Below the pieces are notes generated by a model. The model saw nothing but the letters and a program-made list of their open reading frames with translations. It was not told the origin of the DNA and did not search any database. DNA of 18,363 nt from Candidatus Dadabacteria bacterium RIFCSPHIGHO2_12_FULL_53_21 (GTDB taxonomy: Bacteria; Desulfobacterota_D; UBA1144; Nemesobacterales; UBA2774): contig MFCJ01000004.1 in the NCBI GenBank assembly GCA_001775255.1, positions 1-18,363 on the forward strand. The letters are read 5' to 3'. Shown piece by piece: positions 7,449 to 13,076 of the stretch. Positions within the stretch are counted from its first letter, which is position 1; each line of letters begins with the position of its first letter. The position numbers and the translations under genes are program-made.

Positions 7449-8196
7449 ATTTATCCAGATCCCCCGACGCATAGCTTCTGATATCCTCCCATTTTTGGAT
7501 CAGAGCCCTGAGCGAGCTGTCCGCCTCGCCGTAATTACCCTCTCTCAACATGCGGAGGCACCTCCAGGTCTCTTCGACTGAGCGCTCGCGCTCGAGGCTG
7601 TAGGGATTGATTACGGAGCAGATCTCGCCGTAGTTTAAAACGAGGAAACCGCTCGGGTCGAATCCCGAGAGCCATGTTTTAAGCTCGGCCAGGCCTTTGG
7701 ATAAGTCATCGGTGAGATACGTGTAGCTTGAACCGTCCAGGTCCGCGGGACGTTGATTGGCCACAGCGGAAACTATCTCCTCCGCTTCGTTCATTCTGTC
7801 GAGGGCAATATGGATACGCGTGTCGTAATGAAGCGCGTTGAAGCCCCAGTGCGTGTACAGGGTCTGCCTGTCCTCCTCACTAAACGGCACGAACCATTCG
7901 ACGGGGATGAAGTTCTCGCAGAAAAATAAATTCGCCTTCGATCCGAAGGGAGCGACGTAATATTTCCCTTCTTCGTCCCTGGTAAAGAAGCAGTGCTCGA
8001 TTTCTTCTTTAGCCATGCCGAGGTTCTCCGACAGCGCATTGATAAAGGACTCGTACTCGTTCCCGAACCATACTCCGAAGGGGGAAGTCGGGCCTCCCCA
8101 ATACTGCTCGTAGAACCGTACGTATTCGTTCCAGTAATAACTTTTATCCATGAGGGAGTTGAGGGGCTCATATAAAACGAGGGTGCTCATGGCCAT
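7435..8196 (-). CDS. Hypothetical protein, unrecognised
   Basis: I do not recognise this 253-residue protein. It is acidic, rich in Trp, Tyr and Phe, with no clear membrane helix once the start is placed at 8196. Features include VWFGNEYESFINALSENLGM (residues 42-61), KYYVAPFGSKANLFF and WFVPFSEEDR in the middle, and a helical C-terminus ending in a charged tail. The frame stays open upstream to a TTG at 8235. I prefer the ATG at 8196 because a -35/-10 pair (8203-8231) ends exactly 6 bases before it and would lie inside the longer version. No ribosome site precedes any candidate start, consistent with a leaderless message. It is divergent from the MerR-like regulator at 8402, which may control it. 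Confidence 0.65.
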   Translation of the reverse strand: MAMSTLVLYEPLNSLMDKSYYWNEYVRFYEQYWGGPTSPFGVWFGNEYESFINALSENLGMAKEEIEHCFFTRDEEGKYYVAPFGSKANLFFCENFIPVEWFVPFSEEDRQTLYTHWGFNALHYDTRIHIALDRMNEAEEIVSAVANQRPADLDGSSYTYLTDDLSKGLAELKTWLSGFDPSGFLVLNYGEICSVINPYSLERERSVEETWRCLRMLREGNYGEADSSLRALIQKWEDIRSYASGDLDKSTIQ

Positions 8197-8202
8197 AAGA
8201 AA

Positions 8203-8231
8203 GTAATAAACCAAATCCCGCGCAAAATCAA
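8203..8231 (-). promoter_or_regulatory. Promoter of the 7435-8196 gene, leaderless type
   Basis: On the minus strand, TTGATT (8226-8231) and TATTAC (8203-8208) are 17 bp apart. Six bases (8197-8202) separate the -10 box from the ATG at 8196, so transcription should begin at or within a base of the start codon. The same geometry is seen at the divergent gene at 8402, which strengthens both. Confidence 0.5.
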
Positions 8232-8308
8232 TCAAAGGGGTCGACGGCCGGATGATAAGTCAGTATTTTATTCGCAGGCGGAGTACCGGGAGACAATTGA
8301 TAAATATG

Positions 8309-8353
8309 AACCGCGGGTTACCGGGAAATCCCGGCATAACTGACTGAAAGTCA
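8309..8353. promoter_or_regulatory. Cluster of short inverted repeats between divergent genes, possible operators
   Basis: Three small inverted repeats lie in the divergent region: AACC-GCG-GGTT (8309-8319), CCGGG-AAAT-CCCGG (8321-8334) and TGACT-GAA-AGTCA (8341-8353). The last one ends 12 bp before the -35 box of the MerR-like gene. MerR-family regulators often control their own divergent promoter, so these are candidate binding sites. Each is short enough that chance is a real alternative. Confidence 0.3.
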
Positions 8354-8365
8354 ATAAAAAACCGA

Positions 8366-8395
8366 TTGACAAAGGCTTTAGATACTGCTTAATAT
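8366..8395 (+). promoter_or_regulatory. Promoter of the MerR-like gene, leaderless type
   Basis: A perfect TTGACA (8366-8371) is followed after 18 bp by TAATAT (8390-8395). The ATG at 8402 begins 7 bases after the -10 box, where transcription is expected to start, and no ribosome site precedes it. The wide spacer is typical of promoters controlled by MerR-type activators (usually 19-20 bp), though 18 is within the ordinary range. Confidence 0.65.
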
Positions 8396-8401
8396 CATGT
8401 C

Positions 8402-9118
8402 ATGGCTGAAATTTCACTCGAAGAAATCATAAGGGAAGCGAAAAAAAGAAAAATTGACCTCGGAGCCGACCCTGAGAAGACGATCAAGTCATGCTCGAGG
8501 CTGGGACTCATACCGAAACCCAAAAGAAAGAAATTCACGGAAGCGGGGGTGACGAAGACGCGCCTGGTCTTCCCCGAAGCCACTATCGACAAGCTCGCTC
8601 ATATTAAAGCTATGAAATCCGAAGGGCTTACGCTAGAGGAAATCAAGGACAGCTTCGCGCTCGAATACGTCCAGGGGGCGTTAAAGGACCTTTTAAATAA
8701 CGCCGATGACGAGAAGGTTAAAGAGCTCGCCAACATAATCAGCAGCGAGAAGGAGCTCGAATCTATCGTTGAGGCCCCCCTCGTCTACCTGATAGAAGGG
8801 ATGTCCCCCGAAGAGGCCAAAAAGCTGCTTACGCTATTCTTCGGAGTGGGGTATTATGCGCTGCTCGAAACCCAGAAGTCGCTCGAGGAATTCAAGTTCA
8901 ACGACGCGAGGAGGTCGCTGTTCAAGGCGATATTCTATAACTCGATCGCGATACTGAGGCTCGCGAGGACGACAGGCGATACGAAGCTCGAAGAGACCGC
9001 TTTCGAGCTTTATGAAAAAACGGTGATCGAGCCCATCGGGAGGGCGAGCGAGCGGGTCAGAAAAGAATTCATAAACTCGTTCGAGAGATATCTGAAGGAA
9101 AAGGGCCTGACTAACTAG
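8402..9118 (+). CDS. MerR-like transcriptional regulator with helical C-terminal domain
   Basis: The 238-residue protein has an N-terminal winged-helix DNA-binding segment (about 5-85) like the MerR family. IIREAKKRKI is followed by SRLGLIPKPKRKK (the YYExxGL-like turn), then LVFPEATIDKLAHIKAMKSEGLTLEEIKD, a close match to the MerR pattern of a hydrophobic start, LxxIxxLxxxGLSLEEI. Residues 90-238 are predicted all-helical with many Leu, Lys and Glu and have no metal-binding cysteines, so it is not a metal sensor; the ligand is unknown. The messenger appears leaderless (see 8366-8395). It is divergent from the unknown 7435-8196 gene and convergent with the ACP/ligase/ArgC-like operon, either of which could be its target. 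The DNA-binding call is fairly sure; the rest is inference. Confidence 0.75.
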   Translation: MAEISLEEIIREAKKRKIDLGADPEKTIKSCSRLGLIPKPKRKKFTEAGVTKTRLVFPEATIDKLAHIKAMKSEGLTLEEIKDSFALEYVQGALKDLLNNADDEKVKELANIISSEKELESIVEAPLVYLIEGMSPEEAKKLLTLFFGVGYYALLETQKSLEEFKFNDARRSLFKAIFYNSIAILRLARTTGDTKLEETAFELYEKTVIEPIGRASERVRKEFINSFERYLKEKGLTN

Positions 9119-9126
9119 GCGTCATG

Positions 9127-9150
9127 ATCTCACGGAACCCTCCGTGAGAT
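9127..9150. terminator. Hairpin at the convergent ends of the regulator and ACP genes
   Basis: A perfect 9-bp stem ATCTCACGG (9127-9135) / CCGTGAGAT (9142-9150) with a 6-nt loop overlaps the last codons and stop of the ACP gene. It begins 8 bases after the regulator's stop codon. It would fold in both transcripts, so it may act as a shared 3' end. Neither strand shows a T run after it. Confidence 0.5.
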
Positions 9151-9384
9151 GTAATCGGAAATACTATCGACGGTCTCGAAAAAATCAGGGGTTATCTCGC
9201 CTTCGTCGAGCCTTACGCCGAACTCTTCTTCGAGCGCGACCAGGAACTCGAGCCTGGATACGGAATCGATGCCGACCCCGTAGTCGAGGAGGGGCGTGTC
9301 GTCCCCTAATTCCTGTAAGTCGATATCTTTAAGCATATTCACGGATAGAATTTTTTTCACCCTCGACTTTATTGCATCTCTCAT
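9130..9384 (-). CDS. Stand-alone acyl carrier protein
   Basis: The 84-residue protein carries an acyl or aminoacyl group as a thioester on a phosphopantetheine arm. The arm is attached at Ser41 in the motif GIDSVSRLEFLVALEEEF, with hydrophobic and acidic residues following as in real carrier proteins. The rest is the usual four-helix acidic domain, ending near DSISDYISRRVP. It lies 21 bp downstream of the adenylating ligase on the same strand and is probably co-transcribed, so the ligase is the likely loading enzyme. An AGGGA string 8 bases upstream may be the ribosome site. It is unlikely to be the housekeeping fatty-acid AcpP, because that protein normally has an LGADSLDTVEL-type motif and sits with fab genes. 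The last codons overlap the hairpin at 9127-9150. Confidence 0.88.
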   Translation of the reverse strand: MRDAIKSRVKKILSVNMLKDIDLQELGDDTPLLDYGVGIDSVSRLEFLVALEEEFGVRLDEGEITPDFFETVDSISDYISRRVP

Positions 9385-9405
9385 TCAGGGCTTCCCTTTA
9401 TAAAT

Positions 9406-10884
9406 TCACTTTAGCTGCTCTCTCAGTATTTTACCAGTCGGGCTCCTGGGAAGCTCGCGGCGGAATTCGACGAGAGCGGGGACCTTGTATTCAGCTATCC
9501 TCTCCCTGCAGAAGCCAAGGACGTCCTTTACTTCCATGGGCCGCCGTGCGACTATAACCGCCTTCACCCGCTCGTTCCCGCGGCCATCCGTTACCCCCAA
9601 TACCGCCGCCTCGGCGATGTCCGGGTGCTGCGAGAGGAGGTTTTCCACCTCTCCGGGGTCGACCTTGAACCCGCCCACGTTGATGAGGAATTTCTTGCGG
9701 CCATTTATGTATATATACCCCGCCTCGTCTATCATGCCCAAATCGCCCGTGAAGTAGTAACCGTCCCTGAACACCCTCGCCGTTTCTTCGGGAAGCCCGT
9801 AATACCCGGCCGCCATGGAGGGGCTCCTGACCGCTAACTCACCCGGTTCGCCTGTGCCGGCCTCCCGGCCGTCTTCCCCGAAGACCTTCACCGATACGTT
9901 CTTCACAGGCCTTCCGACCGAATTAAACCGCCTCTCTATTTCATCGCCGCCGCAGAGGTTAATCGATATGACGCCCGTCTCGGTCGATCCGTAGAGCTGT
10001 CTCGGGTAGACGGAGAATTTCTCATGGAACTTGACGAAGGTCTCTTCCTTAAGCGGGGCGCCCGCCGAAATAACGAGTTTCAGGGACGATAGATCCCTCG
10101 GCCCGTCCATATAGGTCTTCGACAGTACGTCGAGCATGACCGGGACCGCAGGGAAGGCCGTTATGCGCTCCTTTTCCAATAAATCGAGAACCCCGTTCCG
10201 GTTAAACTCGCCGGAAACGACTACCGCAGCCCCCGACTTAACAGCGCTAATAAAGTTTCCGAAGCCGTAGGTGTGCGAAATGGGGACGACGAAGAGAACC
10301 CTGTCCTCCTCGGTCCAGCCCACGGTTTCCGTGTGGTTGTCCGCGAGGGCAGAGAGGTTATAGTGGGTCCTGGCCACCCTTTTAGGTTTACCGGTGGAAC
10401 CGGTCGAGTAGAGATAAATCGCCTCGTCTTCGGGACCGACGCCGGCCTCTGCGGCCTCGTCATGTTGATTTCCGGGGGATTTCCAGGCGGCTTTGTCCCC
10501 CTTTATCGATACGGCCTCTATCCCTCTCCCGGACGATGCTTTTAAAGCCGTGTTTATCGATTCGTCCCCGGTTACAATGAGCCTCGCACCCGAATGCTCC
10601 AGATAAAATCCGACCTCGTCCGTCTTAAACGAGCTGTTGATAGGTACGGACACTGCCCCCGACAACGACCCTCCGAACACCGCCTCTATAAACTCGATGG
10701 AGTTGGGGAGGAATATAGCGACCCTGTCCCCCTTCCTGACCCCTCGGGAGGACAGATATGACGCGAAACCCAGGGCCCCCCGGGCAAGGTCTCCATACGT
10801 GACGCTTATGCCGTCTTCAACGACGGCGGTGCGGGAGGAGAATTTCCCGGCCGCCGATAAAAAGAGGCCCGACAGCGTATTCAT
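9406..10884 (-). CDS. Acyl-adenylating ligase (class I adenylate-forming enzyme)
   Basis: It activates a carboxylic acid with ATP to an acyl-adenylate and passes it to a thiol, CoA or here plausibly the adjacent carrier protein. The protein has 492 residues. Core motifs are present in order: the phosphate loop YSTGSTGKPKRV (159-170), PISHTYGFGN (201-210), LYGSTETG (298-304 region), YFTGDLG (377-383), NGRKKFLINVGGFKVDP (394-410), and the C-terminal catalytic Lys485 in RSPTGKILRE. Substrate cannot be read from sequence. In many relatives the phosphate loop continues KG; here it is KR. It is the middle gene of a three-gene run: 15 bp after the ArgC-like gene and 21 bp before the ACP gene. An acyl-ACP synthetase or a stand-alone nonribosomal-type loading enzyme are both possible. 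No strong ribosome site precedes the ATG at 10884. Confidence 0.9.
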   Translation of the reverse strand: MNTLSGLFLSAAGKFSSRTAVVEDGISVTYGDLARGALGFASYLSSRGVRKGDRVAIFLPNSIEFIEAVFGGSLSGAVSVPINSSFKTDEVGFYLEHSGARLIVTGDESINTALKASSGRGIEAVSIKGDKAAWKSPGNQHDEAAEAGVGPEDEAIYLYSTGSTGKPKRVARTHYNLSALADNHTETVGWTEEDRVLFVVPISHTYGFGNFISAVKSGAAVVVSGEFNRNGVLDLLEKERITAFPAVPVMLDVLSKTYMDGPRDLSSLKLVISAGAPLKEETFVKFHEKFSVYPRQLYGSTETGVISINLCGGDEIERRFNSVGRPVKNVSVKVFGEDGREAGTGEPGELAVRSPSMAAGYYGLPEETARVFRDGYYFTGDLGMIDEAGYIYINGRKKFLINVGGFKVDPGEVENLLSQHPDIAEAAVLGVTDGRGNERVKAVIVARRPMEVKDVLGFCRERIAEYKVPALVEFRRELPRSPTGKILREQLK

Positions 10885-10899
10885 ATAGGGTAAACCCCG

Positions 10900-11937
10900 C
10901 TACGGATAGATTCCCGAACCGCCGAGCGATTGGGTTTCCTCAAAACCGAACATTATGTTCATATTCTGCACAGCCTGCCCCGAGGCCCCTTTCACGAGGT
11001 TGTCGAGAGCGGCGACGGCGATAAGCCTGTCTTGCTTCAGGCGGAAACCGATCCCGCATACGTTCGAATACCTTACGTCCTTAATCCCGGGGTATTTATC
11101 CGACGCGTATAACCTGACGAACGGCTCGCCGCCGTAATACTCCTCGTAGATACCGGAAATATATTCGGGCGCAACCTTATCCTTAAGCACCGAATAGATC
11201 GTCGTTAATATGCCCCTGTTTATTGAAAGCGTATGGGACATGAAGCTTATTCCGATATCCGTTTGGGAGAAAAGTGAGAGCACCTCTTCCATCTCGGGTC
11301 CCTGGCTGTCAGAGGCGGATATATTGACCCTTACGTTCTCATTCGATTCCGGGAAATGGTGCGGAAGCGAAGGGGCGCGTCCCCCGCCGGACGCCCCCGC
11401 CTTGGCATCGGCTGCAATGGAGCCTACGTCTACGAGACCCTCCGATATAAGGGGGTACAACCCGAGTATGACTCCCGTAGCGAAGCATCCCGGGTTCGCC
11501 AGAAGCCGCGAGTTTCTTATTTCGTCCCTGAAGATCTCAGGTATCCCGTAGACGGCTTCATCGATCAGGGTCTTATATTTATGCGTGCTGCCGAAGAGCC
11601 TTTCGTATATTGCGGGATTCCTGAACCTGAAATCGGCGCTAAAATCTATGACGCGGACGCCCGCCTCGAGGAGCCTCGCCGTAAAGTGCATGGAAGAGCC
11701 GTGAGGGAGGCAGGAGAAAGCCACATCGACCTTACCCAGGTCTTTCAATCCCGATATGCTTCTGCATTCGAGATCCGAAAAACCCCTGAGATGAGGGAAC
11801 ACCTCGTCTATCTTCCTGCCTGCGAACTTTTCGGATGTAAGCCATTCCAGTGAGACACCGGGATGGCCCGACAGAAGCCTCAGCAGCTCCGCACCGGTGT
11901 AGCCTGTAGCCCCGAGAATGCCCGCTCTTATGCTCAT
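10900..11937 (-). CDS. argC: ArgC-like N-acetyl-gamma-glutamyl-phosphate reductase, histidine motif missing
   Basis: ArgC reduces N-acetylglutamyl-phosphate to the semialdehyde with NADPH in arginine synthesis. The 345-residue length is normal. The NADP-binding GATGYTGAELL is at 9-19, SCLPHG at 75-80, and the catalytic Cys151 in LANPGCFATG. AGASGGGRAPS (180-190) and HHFPESNENVR (193-203) follow, with a family-typical NRGI (240-243) and the standard end GASGQAVQNMNIMFG. The oddity is that the conserved HRHxPE motif, ten residues after NENVR, reads DSQGPE (210-215) with no length change, so both His residues are replaced. The Pro of NPGCYPT is also Ala. The enzyme may have a different substrate or catalytic base. 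It heads an operon with the ligase and ACP, not with other arg genes. No clear promoter or strong ribosome site was found. Family sure; role as ArgC uncertain. Confidence 0.85.
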   Translation of the reverse strand: MSIRAGILGATGYTGAELLRLLSGHPGVSLEWLTSEKFAGRKIDEVFPHLRGFSDLECRSISGLKDLGKVDVAFSCLPHGSSMHFTARLLEAGVRVIDFSADFRFRNPAIYERLFGSTHKYKTLIDEAVYGIPEIFRDEIRNSRLLANPGCFATGVILGLYPLISEGLVDVGSIAADAKAGASGGGRAPSLPHHFPESNENVRVNISASDSQGPEMEEVLSLFSQTDIGISFMSHTLSINRGILTTIYSVLKDKVAPEYISGIYEEYYGGEPFVRLYASDKYPGIKDVRYSNVCGIGFRLKQDRLIAVAALDNLVKGASGQAVQNMNIMFGFEETQSLGGSGIYP

Positions 11938-12054
11938 TTCAACATGACCTGTCCGCTATTAACCCAAAATCACGGCAAAGGAGGCAAAGGAATAGTGTAA
12001 TTAAAAAACAAGCCTCAAAACAGCCTCTATTTCTATCCGCCTTTACGATACCTA

Positions 12055-12083
12055 TGTAAAAATCAAGTATTTTCAGTTATTAT
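12055..12083 (+). promoter_or_regulatory. Possible promoter of the lipoprotein gene
   Basis: TGTAAA (12055-12060) and TATTAT (12078-12083) are 17 bp apart in the AT-rich 211-bp gap between the divergent ArgC-like and lipoprotein genes. The -10 box matches 5 of 6, the -35 box only 3 of 6. The predicted leader of about 60 nt includes the GGAGG ribosome site at 12136-12140. Confidence 0.35.
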
Positions 12084-12148
12084 AGAAGTAAAGTTTGGTT
12101 TTATCGATTATTTTTAACCATTAACCAACTACTATGGAGGATAGGATC

Positions 12149-13021
12149 ATGGTTAAATTACTGAACAGACATTCGTTTCTTTTAATATTGCTGGTTATGG
12201 TCTCATTTATGTCATCGAGCATGTGGGGATGCGACAGCGGGGGCGGCGGCGGGGGCGGCGACAACACGAGGATCAACGGAACGGTATTAGAGGTAGTCAG
12301 CGGTTCTGTTTCAGATATCAAGGTCACCGTCTTTAACAGTAATGATAAAAAGATTGACAATACAAAAACGAACCAGCTCGGTCAATTCACACTCAGATTC
12401 AAGCCTAACTCCGATACTGTCAAGATACAGTTCGAAGGGTCCAACTTCACGCTTTCGAGGTTTATAGCAGTTACAAGCAACAGCGATGTGATATTCAACG
12501 TAACACTGCTGGTAGAAGGGCCCGGTGAAATCTTGGTCAACGACTGGACTGTATTTCAGGACCCGATCCGCACTGACGGCTCCGATGAGCTGACATTCAA
12601 CTCGCTCGAAGCCGACTTCGAGATAGACGGAGACGGGGACACCTGTATCAGATCGCACGGTGAAAGCCTCGTCGAGATAACGGCGAGGAGCGTAACCCTC
12701 GTCGACTGCAGTATAGGGATTGATACCCAGGGCTCGGGCTTCGTCATGCTCGAAGCCGACCTGGATATAACCATAAGCGCCAACAAGGACGCTATAAAGA
12801 CCAGCAACGATTCGTTCGTCAGGGTCACCGAGACTGTCACGCCGGTCGATAACAATATATTCATCACATCGCTCAAGGAGCACGGAATAAAGGCAGCAGG
12901 CGCCTCCGAGGTCGAAATAAACCCTCAAAACGACTGTTCGATCAGCGGAGCCAAGTCGGCAATCGACCAGAGCGGGACATCGTCCGTCGACCCGGACGGA
13001 TGTACCCTCGTCGACGGTTAA
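12149..13021 (+). CDS. Predicted lipoprotein with glycine tract and beta-rich body
   Basis: The 290-residue exported protein has an N-terminal hydrophobic segment (about 9-22) leading to Cys28 in SMWGC, a loose lipobox (Trp at -2 is unusual). A run of seven Gly (31-37) then acts as a tether. Residues about 40-115 resemble a carboxypeptidase-regulatory/beta-sandwich repeat (GTVLE, then QFTLRF, then VIFNVTLL). Residues about 125-290 are Asp/Ser/Thr-rich, with regularly spaced short beta stretches around ITARSVTLVD, LDITISANK and NIFITSLKEHGIK, as in a small beta-helix. No enzyme motif is seen. The start is the ATG at 12149, because GGAGG lies 8 bases upstream; an in-frame ATG at 12134 overlaps that ribosome site. 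It is a single gene, convergent with polA. Export is well supported; the function is unknown. Confidence 0.8.
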   Translation: MVKLLNRHSFLLILLVMVSFMSSSMWGCDSGGGGGGGDNTRINGTVLEVVSGSVSDIKVTVFNSNDKKIDNTKTNQLGQFTLRFKPNSDTVKIQFEGSNFTLSRFIAVTSNSDVIFNVTLLVEGPGEILVNDWTVFQDPIRTDGSDELTFNSLEADFEIDGDGDTCIRSHGESLVEITARSVTLVDCSIGIDTQGSGFVMLEADLDITISANKDAIKTSNDSFVRVTETVTPVDNNIFITSLKEHGIKAAGASEVEINPQNDCSISGAKSAIDQSGTSSVDPDGCTLVDG

Positions 13022-13076
13022 TGCAGTAATCTAGAAATTGGGAATCGGCCTGATTTAACTATAACAACGGGCGGGA

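Noticed and set aside
2910..9118. Possible defence island, given unknown genes around an ATP-grasp gene and a sigma factor.
   Set aside because: No nuclease, helicase, methyltransferase, toxin or reverse transcriptase motif is seen, and the recognisable genes are envelope or regulatory.
12234..12261. G-rich stretch as a quadruplex or regulatory repeat.
   Set aside because: It encodes the seven-glycine tether after the lipidation cysteine, using GGC and GGG codons; coding explains it.
12311..12928. Minus-strand frame of 205 codons inside the lipoprotein gene.
   Set aside because: It lies wholly opposite a gene with a good ribosome site and export signal, and its product resembles nothing.
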